Assembly (NCBI RefSeq): GCF_022809095.1
Contig: NZ_JALAZE010000006.1
Span: 116,582-180,581, forward strand
Source of the DNA: Bacillus kexueae
GTDB taxonomy: Bacteria > Bacillota > Bacilli > Bacillales > Aeribacillaceae
Length of the DNA stretch: 64,000 nucleotides
Direction: 5' to 3'
A program made the translations under genes and the position numbers. Shown one piece after another: positions 25,533-33,634 of the stretch (positions are counted from its first letter, which is position 1; the number at the start of each line of letters is the position of its first letter). The notes beneath the pieces were generated by a model that saw only the letters and a list, made by a program, of their open reading frames with translations, did no database searches and was not told where the DNA came from.

Positions 25533-26882
25533 CGTTTGTGGAAGAGTAACGGTAAATGTCGAACCTTCCCCTACCTCACTATCTATCTCAATTTGACCGC
25601 GATGAAGTTGGATAATTTTTTTCACAATGGATAGGCCGAGTCCATTCCCACCCACTTCTTTTCTTGTTCTGGCCTTATCGACTTTATAGAAACGTTCAAA
25701 AATACGGGTCTGGTCTTCTTTCGAAATACCAATTCCATTATCTTTTATTTGAACGACCACCTCTTTTTTCTGTTCCAATTTTAATTGGATAACGCCGCCA
25801 TCTTTCGTATATTGAATCGCATTTGAAAGGATATTGACCCATACTTGTTCTAATTGATCTTCATCCCCTACATAATTCACGGGAGCAAGTTGAAGTTGGA
25901 CCGAATGATTTTTCTCCTTCCACTGTGGTTCTAATGCAATAACTACTCGTCTCAATTGCTCGTCCAAACGGAATTCCTTTGGAGAATAAGGAGGTTGATC
26001 CGAATCAAGTGTTGCGAGCTTTAATAAGTTTTGACTTAAAACAGACAGACGTTTACTTTCTTTTTCGATGATGGACAAGTAACGCTTTTGATCTTCCTCT
26101 TTCTCGATCACGCCATCTTTTAACGCTCTAGCAAATCCTTTAATGGATGTGAGCGGTGATTGGATTTCATGGGATACATTGGAGACGAATTGTTGCCGCA
26201 TCTCTTCCAGCTGGCTCAAACTTTTCGCCATATCATTGAAGCTTCTCGTTAAATTTCCTAGTTCATCATTTCGGTTCGATTCAATTTCCACCTTGAAATC
26301 ACCAGTTGCTACTTTTTTCGTTCCTTTTGTCAGCTCTCGAATGGGTTTTACAATAAAGTGCGTGGTCACTATAAACATTAAGGTTCCAAAAAAGAGAATA
26401 CTGGCCAAAATAGTGAAAACCAGATTCTGAATCCGAACTGCTAACATTTCTAAATTCATGCCGACAAATAAGGCATAGTTCGTTCCGTTCATTTGAAACG
26501 GAACACCAACATATAAGTTTCGTGGAAAATCAGATTGCTTAAACTCCTCTCCCGCTAAGACACGGTCGACTACTTCTTCTTCAATTTCCCATGTTTCATT
26601 AGCGGATTTCACAACCACTTCATCCGTGTCTTGCTTATATAGAACAGCTTTATAACCAAATGTAGGCGATTCTTTTATATAATCGTAAACAAGCTGTTCA
26701 TCACCTTTCTCTGCAATGACATGAATTAAATTCACTGACTTCGATAAGAAACTGTTCATTTCTTTACTTATACTTTTTTCATAAAAATACTTCCCGATAA
26801 AAAAGGAAAACACCATGCTTATGATAATCGCAAATAAAAAGGCCATGATCATTTGCACATATAACGTTTTTACTTTCATCAT
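25518..26882 (-). CDS. Sensor histidine kinase (HssS-like)
   Basis: A 454-residue kinase. Helices at ~12-30 and ~157-178 bracket an extracytoplasmic sensor of about 125 residues. HAMP (HFIVKPIRELTKGTKKVATGDF, partly quoted), HisKA with phospho-acceptor His238 (FVSNVSHEIQSPLTSIKG) and the ATPase domain with NILSNAIQYT, DNGIGI and NGLGLSIVKK follow. The SHEIQSPLTS box and the overall layout resemble HssS, the haem-responsive kinase of Staphylococcus and Bacillus. Its start overlaps the regulator stop as ATGA. No hrtAB genes, the known HssRS targets, are nearby. Confidence 0.9.
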   Translation of the reverse strand: MMKVKTLYVQMIMAFLFAIIISMVFSFFIGKYFYEKSISKEMNSFLSKSVNLIHVIAEKGDEQLVYDYIKESPTFGYKAVLYKQDTDEVVVKSANETWEIEEEVVDRVLAGEEFKQSDFPRNLYVGVPFQMNGTNYALFVGMNLEMLAVRIQNLVFTILASILFFGTLMFIVTTHFIVKPIRELTKGTKKVATGDFKVEIESNRNDELGNLTRSFNDMAKSLSQLEEMRQQFVSNVSHEIQSPLTSIKGFARALKDGVIEKEEDQKRYLSIIEKESKRLSVLSQNLLKLATLDSDQPPYSPKEFRLDEQLRRVVIALEPQWKEKNHSVQLQLAPVNYVGDEDQLEQVWVNILSNAIQYTKDGGVIQLKLEQKKEVVVQIKDNGIGISKEDQTRIFERFYKVDKARTRKEVGGNGLGLSIVKKIIQLHRGQIEIDSEVGEGSTFTVTLPQTNDSF

Positions 26883-27553
26883 GATTGCACCTCAAGCCGG
26901 TACCCTACTCCACGAACGGTCACAATGCGAACGGATGAGTCCACTCGTTTTAATTTGTCACGAAGGCGCTTAATATGGACATCTAATGTTCGCTCATCCC
27001 CATCAAAATCCATGCCCCAAACCCCTTCAATTAACGATTGGCGTGTCATAATTTGGTCTTTATAGCTTCCTAATAAGAAAAGCAATTCAAATTCTTTCAA
27101 CGGCAACATCGTCGTCTGTTCATGAATCACCATCTCATTTGTGTTCGAATCTAAAACGACGGGGCCAAGAATGAGCTTTTTCGATTCATGTACTTGGTAC
27201 CTGCGCAATAAAGCTTTAACTCGCATGACCAATTCGACCGGCTCAAACGGTTTGACGATGTAATCGTCCGTCCCAGATTGGAACCCTTTCACTTTGCTAT
27301 CCGTCTCTCCTTTTGCAGTGACCATTAAGATAGGAATATCGTAGTATGTACGTATATCTTCACAAAGTTCATAGCCATCCATTTTCGGCATCATAATATC
27401 TATTATCGCAATGTTCACTTTTTCTTTTTCTAAAATGTGTAGGGCTTCCTCTCCATTTTCCGCTTCTAATACGGTATATCCTTCGTTACGCATATAAAGA
27501 GCTAAAAGCTCTCGAATATACGCATCATCATCTACCACTAATACACGAATCAT
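26879..27553 (-). CDS. OmpR-family response regulator (HssR-like)
   Basis: A 224-residue regulator. The receiver has the acidic pair DDD (8-10), the phospho-acceptor Asp52 (IIDIMMPKMDG) and Lys in IVKPFEP. The winged-helix DNA-binding domain ends with GDERTLDVHIKRLRDKLK and RGVGYRLE. This last block is strikingly like HssR. It is cotranscribed with the kinase downstream. Its target may include the RND pump on the same strand, but the terminator and repeat between them argue for separate transcripts. Confidence 0.9.
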   Translation of the reverse strand: MIRVLVVDDDAYIRELLALYMRNEGYTVLEAENGEEALHILEKEKVNIAIIDIMMPKMDGYELCEDIRTYYDIPILMVTAKGETDSKVKGFQSGTDDYIVKPFEPVELVMRVKALLRRYQVHESKKLILGPVVLDSNTNEMVIHEQTTMLPLKEFELLFLLGSYKDQIMTRQSLIEGVWGMDFDGDERTLDVHIKRLRDKLKRVDSSVRIVTVRGVGYRLEVQS

Positions 27554-27682
27554 TCCTTACCACCTCAAAACTTGAATACCTCTCCTATTTTAATGGAAAA
27601 GTTTTAGGAAGACGAATTTTCCTCTACTTACTCTTTTTATATCGGTTTGGTATAATTTCCATACATATAAAAAGGACATGAA

Positions 27683-28582
27683 TTGGATAAAAAGGAGAAT
27701 CGTTCATTGGTTGATTTTGAATGGTACCGATCTTTCATAACAATCTATAAATACCGTTCCGTGTCGGAAGCTGCTAAAGCACGCATTATGACACAGCCTG
27801 CGATGAGTCAACACCTCGCAGCCTTAGAAACAGAGGTAGGCGAAAAGCTATTCACTCGAACAGCCCGAAAGCTTATCCCAACTGAAAAAGGAAAGGAATT
27901 ATACTCAAAACTCGCCCCTTTAATCGAAGCATTAGAAGAGAAAACGTTGGATTTAAAAGCAAGTTCAACTCCTTTATTACCAACTATAAGATTAGGATCT
28001 ACTCTTGAATTTTTTAAAGAATGGATTGTGCCCAACTTCGAGGCATTTGAATCACGCATTGTTGCCTATTATGGGACTGCTGAGGAACTCTTAACCCTAT
28101 TACAAGACGATAAAGCCGATATCATTATTACACCAAAACGATTTCAATCGGCAGGTATCGACTACGTTTCACTTTATGAGGAAGAATTTGTTCTTGTTGG
28201 ACGAAAAGATTATCCAGCGCCAACCTTCGACACTTTATCTGACATCGAAAATTGGCTAGTTGCACAACCGTGGTTAAGCTATGGCCTAGAATTACCGATC
28301 ATTCGAAGATTTTGGCGTGAATATTTTAAAAAACGACCACAAATTAATCCACAATTCGTATTTCCAAACTTGCATTTAATACTGGAAGCCATTCAAAAAG
28401 GAGCTGGAATTAGTCTGCTTCCAACCTACATGCTCACTAAAAACGATGAAATAAAACGATTATTTGACGACATGTCCGTCACGAACCAAATTTACTTAGC
28501 ATACAAATCCAAACATAAACAATCACCTGAAATTCAACATACCATCCAACAAATTCAGCAACTCATCCAAAATCGCGTTTAA
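27683..28582 (+). CDS. LysR-family transcriptional regulator
   Basis: A 299-residue LysR-type regulator. The N-terminal winged helix-turn-helix (SVSEAAKARIMTQPAMSQHLAALE, partly quoted) and the effector domain (KADIIITPKRF, GAGISLLPTYM) are clear. Two TTG starts are possible: 27683 with AAAGGA 7 bases before, or 27707 with AAGGAG 9 bases before; the conserved part is unaffected. A TATAAT lies at 27650. It diverges from the two-component operon; a target gene is not evident next to it. The stop codon TAA is also the first triplet of RptA copy 4. Confidence 0.88.
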   Translation: MDKKENRSLVDFEWYRSFITIYKYRSVSEAAKARIMTQPAMSQHLAALETEVGEKLFTRTARKLIPTEKGKELYSKLAPLIEALEEKTLDLKASSTPLLPTIRLGSTLEFFKEWIVPNFEAFESRIVAYYGTAEELLTLLQDDKADIIITPKRFQSAGIDYVSLYEEEFVLVGRKDYPAPTFDTLSDIENWLVAQPWLSYGLELPIIRRFWREYFKKRPQINPQFVFPNLHLILEAIQKGAGISLLPTYMLTKNDEIKRLFDDMSVTNQIYLAYKSKHKQSPEIQHTIQQIQQLIQNRV

Positions 28583-28744
28583 GAAAAGCGAAAAAGCGCG
28601 AAGGGGACTGGAGTACCTGCGAAGAGGCTTCCGTCGCCACAGTAGGTGCGAAGCGACCCGAGCTGAAGGCGCTTGGAGCTAGACACAAAAAAACTATAAA
28701 GAGAATACGTTAACACTTTACTGAACTTAAACTTTCTGTAACAA
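28580..28744 (+). repeat. RptA copy 4 (short form)
   Basis: Starts TAAGAAAAGCG on the LysR stop codon and ends TGTAACAA, 8 bases before the terminator at 28753. Its core differs from the other copies in a way that preserves a stem: ACCTGC pairs here with GTAGGT, elsewhere with GCAGGG. Confidence 0.88.
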
Positions 28745-28752
28745 CAATGAAG

Positions 28753-28790
28753 AAAGCTACCCCCTCAAACTTGGAGTGGGTAGCTTTTTC
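28753..28790 (+). terminator. Terminator after LysR and RptA copy 4
   Basis: AAAGCTACCC pairs with GGGTAGCTTT, with a further CTC/GAG pairing toward the loop; TTTTTC follows on plus. It may act on both strands. Confidence 0.8.
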
Positions 28791-28795
28791 AATCC

Positions 28796-28906
28796 TTAAT
28801 CTTTTAGTTTTTCCCATTTGTTCGGATTTAAAAAGATGATGCCAGACCACATAAGCACTTGGAATACGAATGTCATTGAACCACAACCCGTCTTTTTAAG
28901 TTTCAA
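28796..28906 (-). CDS. Micro-protein with one membrane helix (36 aa)
   Basis: The frame begins at TTG 28904-28906, directly after the stop codon of the preceding 46-codon gene, and encodes a peptide with FVFQVLMWSGIIFLNP as a membrane helix and the basic end NKWEKLKD. An internal ATG at codon 11 is the alternative start. It has no strong ribosome site of its own, so translation would depend on coupling. I cannot name the family, but the composition is that of genuine single-helix micro-proteins. Confidence 0.45.
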   Translation of the reverse strand: MKLKKTGCGSMTFVFQVLMWSGIIFLNPNKWEKLKD

Positions 28907-29047
28907 TCATGGCAAGCGATTCTTGATTTCTTCGAGCTTTTGGTCAATTTCTTCTAACTTCTTTCGCGTAAAATGAAAAAAATGGGCAACTCTTGAAATC
29001 ATATATATCAAGAGTAAAAATAGTGGTATACTTAGTAATCCTTCCAT
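28907..29047 (-). CDS. Micro-protein with membrane helix and coiled coil (46 aa)
   Basis: ATG 29045-29047 follows GGAGG by 5 bases. The product has a hydrophobic helix (LLSIPLFLLLIYMIS), then a basic and charged amphipathic helix (RKKLEEIDQKLEEIKNRL) with heptad spacing. The next small frame begins immediately after its stop. The pair sits between a terminator and a MITE-like element. Function is unknown; membrane-tethered coiled-coil micro-proteins often modulate larger membrane proteins. Confidence 0.6.
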   Translation of the reverse strand: MEGLLSIPLFLLLIYMISRVAHFFHFTRKKLEEIDQKLEEIKNRLP

Positions 29048-29071
29048 AGCATCCTCCGTAACTTTTTGTAA

Positions 29072-29225
29072 AAGGCTCTTTTCTAGAGGATTGTTGCTTT
29101 AGTACATGGAGCGGAAGACACGTGACTACTGCGGGATGTAGAGGAAAGCAAGTGTCTGGAGCGCAATGTTCAGCATTCACTTTAAAAATGACTGAAAAAG
29201 CAACAATCTATTCGAAAACAGCCTT
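29072..29225. mobile_element. MITE-like element with ~29-bp terminal inverted repeats
   Basis: The left end (29072-29100) and the reverse complement of the right end (29197-29225) agree at about 24 of 29 positions; both contain AAGGCT, TTTTC and GATTGTTGCTTT. The interior (about 96 bp) carries GGAAAGCAAGTGTC and internal complementary ACAC/GTGT. There is no coding capacity. A degraded fragment with the same interior motif is at 46985-47055. Confidence 0.7.
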
Positions 29226-29291
29226 GTAAAAAATCGACATACACAACAGCTTCTAATTATACATATTTTAACATTCCCTGATGAAGATTCA

Positions 29292-29350
29292 ACCAAAAAA
29301 AGAGTGTCTAAAAGTCATTCAATCTCGGTATTTAGACACTCTTTGTCACT
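29292..29350 (-). terminator. Terminator of the EamA transporter gene
   Basis: AAAGAGTGTCTAAA pairs perfectly with TTTAGACACTCTTT (29331-29344); an A run on plus gives a minus-strand T tail. Confidence 0.85.
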
Positions 29351-29359
29351 TTTATTAAA

Positions 29360-30274
29360 TTATTTTTTTGGTCTATTAACGATAAAAATCCCCGCTGTAA
29401 CAAGGGCTAGTCCAATTAAGACAAATTGATGAAGCTCTTCTCTTAGGATCATCGCGCTTAAGAAGACGCCGAAGACAGGAACTAAGAACATGTATATGGA
29501 CACTTTTCCAACTTGGTTGTATTTCATCACATTATTCCATAAAATAAACCCGGCTGCCGATAGGAAGGAAAGATACAATAAAGCTAAAAATGACCCGGTT
29601 TGAAACGAAAACGGAAAGAAGCCTACCTGCACAATTCCAATAATGAGTAGTCCCAGTGAACCAACAAGCATTTGATACGATGTTAAGTACGAGACTTCCA
29701 TCTTCTTTGCTCCTTCTTTCGCTAATATATTTCCAAACCCTCCAGAAAGCATAGCGAGAAGCAACAACAGCTCACCGAGCCCGAAATTTAATTGAAAATC
29801 CCCTTTCGTTAAGTTAACGGCGATGACTCCAGAAAAACCTACAATTAATCCAATCGTTTTCCGGCGATTCAATCGATCATCCGCATACATAAAATGGGCT
29901 AATACCATTTGGAAGAAGGATGTCGCTCCAGCAATAATCGACCCTTGCATTCCAGTGGACAAACTTAAACCGATATAAAAAAGAACATATTGAAGCAACG
30001 TTTGAAAGAAACCAATCTTCATGATTGGCTGAAGCGTTTCTCGCTTAAAACGCATTTCTTTTTTCATCACCAAAAAGAAAATAAAAATCAACATGCTCGC
30101 TAAGAAAAACCGGTAACCAGCAAATAATATTTGCTCTCCAATTTCATTTGATTGGATATCAAGTAAATCGTAACTTAATTTTATAAACGGAAACGCACTT
30201 CCCCATAAAAAAGTGGCGAGCACTGCGGAAAAAACGATGCCAAGTGGATGAGTAAAAAAGCGCTCTGCAGTCAT
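29360..30274 (-). CDS. EamA/DMT-family transporter
   Basis: A 304-residue membrane protein with ten predicted helices in two EamA repeats (FLWGSAFPFIKLSYDLL in the first, LLLAMLSGGFGNILAKEGAK in the second). Family members export metabolites such as amino acids. The ATG at 30274 follows GGAG by 8 bases; a TTG two codons earlier is also in frame. It is monocistronic and ends at a strong terminator. The substrate is unknown. Confidence 0.85.
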   Translation of the reverse strand: MTAERFFTHPLGIVFSAVLATFLWGSAFPFIKLSYDLLDIQSNEIGEQILFAGYRFFLASMLIFIFFLVMKKEMRFKRETLQPIMKIGFFQTLLQYVLFYIGLSLSTGMQGSIIAGATSFFQMVLAHFMYADDRLNRRKTIGLIVGFSGVIAVNLTKGDFQLNFGLGELLLLLAMLSGGFGNILAKEGAKKMEVSYLTSYQMLVGSLGLLIIGIVQVGFFPFSFQTGSFLALLYLSFLSAAGFILWNNVMKYNQVGKVSIYMFLVPVFGVFLSAMILREELHQFVLIGLALVTAGIFIVNRPKK

Positions 30275-30428
30275 AATCAATTCTCCATTTCTTCATAAGC
30301 TAAACTCATTTTATCTACCACTCTCTTAAAATACCAATTAAAACTCTTGAAAATATGAAAGTTTAAACTTTCATATTTTTATAGAAAAACAAAATTCAAT
30401 CATCACCTAAAATTTTTTCAAAAAAGGT

Positions 30429-30457
30429 TTCACAAACTCGGACTACTGTTATATAAT
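30429..30457 (+). promoter_or_regulatory. Promoter of the malic enzyme gene
   Basis: TTCACA (30429-30434), 17 bases and a perfect TATAAT (30452-30457). The predicted start of transcription is about 30464. Confidence 0.75.
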
Positions 30458-30475
30458 ACATATTAATTATTAATT

Positions 30476-30489
30476 CTGTATTAATACAG
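30476..30489. promoter_or_regulatory. Palindromic operator candidate
   Basis: CTGTATTAATACAG is a perfect 14-bp palindrome located about 13-26 bases downstream of the predicted transcription start, where a repressor would block elongation or initiation. Confidence 0.5.
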
Positions 30490-30512
30490 TTAAGTTTAAA
30501 GGGGCGGATTAA

Positions 30513-31685
30513 ATGAAATCATTAAACGAAAGAGCACTCGAACTTCATCGATCACTAGGCGGGAAGCTTGAAACAATTTCGAAACAACCAATTCGTAGCA
30601 TTGAAGACTTAAGCTTACTTTATTCACCAGGAGTTGCAGCACCTTGTCGGGAAATCCATGAAAACGAACGCGTCATGTATGATTACACAATGAAGAAAAA
30701 TACTGTCGCGGTCGTTACAAATGGAAGTGCTGTTTTAGGACTTGGAAATATCGGTGCAGCCGCTTCACTACCTGTAATGGAAGGTAAAGCGCTTCTTCTA
30801 AAAGAATTCGCAGGCCTTAATGCAGTACCAATCTGTATTAATACAGATGATCCAGAAAAAATAATTGAAACTGTAAAGCTCATTCACTCATCGTATGGTG
30901 GGATTAACCTAGAAGATATAAAAGCACCGGAATGTTTCTACATTGAAGAGCGTCTAAAAGAAGAATTACCTATTCCAGTGTTTCACGATGATCAGCACGG
31001 AACAGCAATAGTCACCATTGCAGCTCTACTCAATGGCCTTAAGCTTGTAAACAAGTCTTTCTCTACCATTAAAGTCGTTATTAATGGAGCAGGAGCCGCA
31101 GGCATTGCCATAACTAATTTGCTTCTACAGATGAACGTAAAGGAGATTATCGTCTGTGATTCTAAAGGCGCAATCTACCAAAATCGTCCATACGGCATGA
31201 ATGATTGTAAACGAGAGCTGGCCGAAAAAACAAATCCTACCGGTCAGGCTGGAACGTTAAAAGATGTCATAAAAGGGGCAGATGTATTTATCGGCGTTTC
31301 GATTAAGGGGGCTTTAACGAAGGAAATGATTCGCAATATGAACAACGACCCAATCGTTTTTGCGATGGCGAATCCAGATCCAGAAATTATGCCAGAAGAA
31401 GCAAAAGAAGCTGGTGCTCGAATTATTGGAACCGGTCGCTCTGATTATCCAAATCAAGTCAATAACGTTCTCGCTTTTCCAGGTATTTTTAAAGGTGCAT
31501 TACAAGTTCAAGCAACGAAAATAACGGAAGAAATGAAATTAAGTGCCGCCAAGGCTATTGCTTCACTCATTGATTCAAACGATTTACACGAAGACTATAT
31601 TATTCCACATCCATTTGACCGTCGAGTTGTAGAAGCTGTCGCAAACGCAGTAGCGGAAAAAGCTAAAGCTTCCCTTCAAATTTAA
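30513..31685 (+). CDS. NAD(P)-dependent malic enzyme
   Basis: A 390-residue short-type malic enzyme, cytosolic, converting malate to pyruvate and CO2. Visible motifs: LYSPGVAAPC with the catalytic Tyr, NGSAVLGLGNIG, the metal ligands in FHDDQHGTA, and the Rossmann motif VINGAGAAGIA. Cofactor preference cannot be stated safely. The ATG follows GGGGCGG. A good sigma-A promoter and a perfect palindrome upstream suggest regulation by a dedicated repressor. It resembles B. subtilis YtsJ/MleA-type enzymes in length. The next gene downstream is unrelated. Confidence 0.92.
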   Translation: MKSLNERALELHRSLGGKLETISKQPIRSIEDLSLLYSPGVAAPCREIHENERVMYDYTMKKNTVAVVTNGSAVLGLGNIGAAASLPVMEGKALLLKEFAGLNAVPICINTDDPEKIIETVKLIHSSYGGINLEDIKAPECFYIEERLKEELPIPVFHDDQHGTAIVTIAALLNGLKLVNKSFSTIKVVINGAGAAGIAITNLLLQMNVKEIIVCDSKGAIYQNRPYGMNDCKRELAEKTNPTGQAGTLKDVIKGADVFIGVSIKGALTKEMIRNMNNDPIVFAMANPDPEIMPEEAKEAGARIIGTGRSDYPNQVNNVLAFPGIFKGALQVQATKITEEMKLSAAKAIASLIDSNDLHEDYIIPHPFDRRVVEAVANAVAEKAKASLQI

Positions 31686-31750
31686 TGAAACTTTTTTATC
31701 TTCGTAAACGTAATGAAAGTAAAACGGAGATGAAATGAGGTGAGCGCGTG

Positions 31751-32026
31751 ATGGAGTTAGAGTTTATTATTGAATCAGTGTACATCCTATCCTTCATAGA
31801 AATAAGCATTTTCTTTACCCTCTATGGTGTATCTGTCATTTTGAAACAGACAGAAAAAGAGTTTTTGCATCCATCTCGCTTTCAGCTAGCACTTCATGAA
31901 AAAGATCGTTTACAAACTTTCACATATACGTATTCACAAGTTCCTTCTTCTTTTCATGTGAAAATGACGAAGCGAAAAGAAGGGAACGAAAATGATGAAG
32001 AGCATGCCTCCTTCTCAGTTCAATGA
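31751..32026 (+). CDS. MifM-like membrane arrest peptide controlling yidC2
   Basis: A 91-residue protein directly upstream of a YidC gene. The start ATG 31751 is 8 bases after GAGGTG. Residues 6-31 form one membrane helix (ILSFIEISIFFTLYGVSVIL). A hydrophilic part follows and the chain ends KMTKRKEGNENDEEHASFSVQ, described here by its N81-D82-E83-E84 cluster. B. subtilis MifM has the same size, one N-terminal helix, a C-terminal acidic arrest region (DEED) and the same place before yqjG (yidC2). There, stalling on MifM opens an mRNA hairpin and allows yidC2 translation when SpoIIIJ activity is low. The hairpin is present here too (32008-32046). Family identity is inferred from layout and motif, not from an alignment. 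Confidence 0.7.
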   Translation: MELEFIIESVYILSFIEISIFFTLYGVSVILKQTEKEFLHPSRFQLALHEKDRLQTFTYTYSQVPSSFHVKMTKRKEGNENDEEHASFSVQ

Positions 32027-32046
32027 AAAACAAAACTGAGGAGGAG
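32008..32046 (+). promoter_or_regulatory. Hairpin sequestering the yidC2 ribosome binding site
   Basis: CTCCTTCTCAGTT (32008-32020, inside the last leader codons) pairs with AACTGAGGAGGAG (32034-32046), 13 bp with one G-U pair. The right arm is the yidC2 Shine-Dalgarno sequence. A ribosome held on the acidic codons just upstream would cover the left arm and free the site. Confidence 0.8.
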
Positions 32047-32054
32047 ATTCTCAC

Positions 32055-32801
32055 TTGAAATGGATGAAATTTAGCATTAGTGTTCTCTTGCTTCTTTTAT
32101 TAAGTGGTTGCGGCATGACTGAATTTAGTCATAATCTTGCCTCACCTTTTACTTATTTATTGAACATTTTAGCTTCAATTTTTCATCAAAACTACGGAAT
32201 CGCAATCATAGCTCTCACGCTGAGCATCCGATTATTGCTGATGCCAATGATGATGAACCAAACAAAACAGCAGCAAAAAATGAAAGAATTAATGGACAAA
32301 ATGAAGCCTCAATTAGAAGTGCTCCAAGAAAAACTCAAACAAGAAAAAGATCCAAAAGAGCAACAAAAGCTTCAGCTAGAAATGATGAATTTATATAAAG
32401 AAAGCGGGATCTCCCCCTTATCAATGGGATGCCTTCCGCTTCTCATTCAATTGCCAGTATTAATGGGTGTATACTACGCAATTATAAGTTCTAACGAAAT
32501 TGCTACCCACTCTTTTCTAGGGTTTAACTTAGGGACACCTGATATCACAATGGCAATCCTAGCATCCGCCGTTTCTTTCATTCAAACTTATTTGTCGCTC
32601 AAACAAATGCCAAAGGAAACACAGCAAGGCGGAATGAAATTACTATTAACCGTATCTCCAATCGTTATTGGACTCGTTTCTATGAATGCCCCAGCTGCCC
32701 TACCACTCTATTGGACAGTCAGCGGCTTGTTCCTACTAGGACAAAACCTTTTAACAATGCATTGGGTAGGAAAGGGACAGACGAAAGAGTCTCTTACTTA
32801 A
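32055..32801 (+). CDS. yidC2: YidC/Oxa1-type membrane insertase, second copy (YqjG/MisCB-like)
   Basis: A 248-residue insertase made as a lipoprotein: the signal peptide ends LLSGC with Cys19. Five helices carry the family signatures (LASPFTYLLNILASIF, LTLSIRLLLMPMMM with the conserved groove Arg, the MGCLPLLIQLPVLMGVYYAI block). A charged cytoplasmic hairpin rich in Lys/Gln/Glu (residues ~70-115) follows helix 2. Initiation is at TTG 32055, 8 bases after GGAGGAG. This ribosome site is locked in a hairpin controlled by the upstream leader. It inserts and folds membrane proteins; the leader suggests that it is the inducible backup to a SpoIIIJ-type YidC elsewhere. Confidence 0.93.
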   Translation: MKWMKFSISVLLLLLLSGCGMTEFSHNLASPFTYLLNILASIFHQNYGIAIIALTLSIRLLLMPMMMNQTKQQQKMKELMDKMKPQLEVLQEKLKQEKDPKEQQKLQLEMMNLYKESGISPLSMGCLPLLIQLPVLMGVYYAIISSNEIATHSFLGFNLGTPDITMAILASAVSFIQTYLSLKQMPKETQQGGMKLLLTVSPIVIGLVSMNAPAALPLYWTVSGLFLLGQNLLTMHWVGKGQTKESLT

Positions 32802-32807
32802 AAAAGG

Positions 32808-32850
32808 ACCGCAGGAATGTTTGATGAACATTCTTGCGGTTTAGTTTTTT
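32808..32850 (+). terminator. Terminator of yidC2
   Basis: ACCGCAGGAATGTT pairs with AACATTCTTGCGGT (one G-U), followed by TTAGTTTTTTG. Confidence 0.85.
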
Positions 32851-32958
32851 GTAGAGTATGTATGTACCAATCGGCTGTTTCACTCGAAACATTTATAATA
32901 AAGATAAATTAATTATTAGTAGAATTTAAAATTTCTCCCTATCTTTTTATCATAAAGG

Positions 32959-33276
32959 TTATGAGTCATCTTTGAGTTTTTCCCAATTGGTTAGACCATC
33001 ATAAAGCATCACGTTGTCTGGTTTATTATACTTCGATACTTCAATTAGGTCTTCCTCTTTTATGAAATCAACGATACCTTTTGGACGACAAACTACTTTA
33101 TCAACTTTTATAGCGCAAGCATGATATTCCTCATATGTCTCATCATTCATTTCTAGACCATTATCAGTCTCATAAACCGTATCAATTTTTCCAACTATTT
33201 CATAGCCACTTTTCCACTTTAAATAAAGTTTCGTTCCATTTGGATAATTCAATAATACTTTTAACAATTCATCCAT
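32959..33276 (-). CDS. Hypothetical protein (105 aa)
   Basis: I do not recognise this soluble protein of about 105 residues. The ATG at 33276 (MDELLKVLLNYP) is preceded by GGTGA; an ATG four codons earlier lacks a ribosome site. It contains a likely beta-barrel-like N-terminal half (GTKLYLKWKSGYEIVGKIDTVYE, partly quoted) that recalls small Sm/Hfq-like folds, and an acidic C-terminus. It is a single gene upstream of which RptA copy 5 is inserted. Small immunity-type proteins have a similar size and charge, but no partner toxin is visible. Confidence 0.6.
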   Translation of the reverse strand: MDELLKVLLNYPNGTKLYLKWKSGYEIVGKIDTVYETDNGLEMNDETYEEYHACAIKVDKVVCRPKGIVDFIKEEDLIEVSKYNKPDNVMLYDGLTNWEKLKDDS

Positions 33277-33334
33277 TCTATTCACCATTAAAATTTAGCA
33301 TGTACAATGTATAGTACCACACCAACCCAATCAA

Positions 33335-33634
33335 TAAGAAACATACATGATTTTACACTCTCACCCCGGATATGAAAATTTATTCTCCCCGGGGTTTCCT
33401 TTCTACCATCTACCTATCATGATCGATCATTCAGCTCATAGGTAATTTTTATTTTCACAGAAAAAGCGCAAAGCGCAAGTCCTTAGGCGAAGGGCGCTGG
33501 AGGACCTACGAGGAGGCTTCCGTCGCCACAGCAGGGGCGAATCGACCCGAGCTGATGGCGCTTGGAGCTAGACACCAAAAAAACTAAAAAGAGAATACTA
33601 TAACACTTTATTGAACTTAAACTTTCTGTAACAA
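33335..33634 (+). repeat. RptA copy 5 (long form)
   Basis: A full-length copy (TAAGAAACATACATG to CTGTAACAA). Unlike copies 1, 2 and 4, no plus-strand gene ends at its left edge. Its right end is 8 bases from the yhbH terminator stem. Confidence 0.9.
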
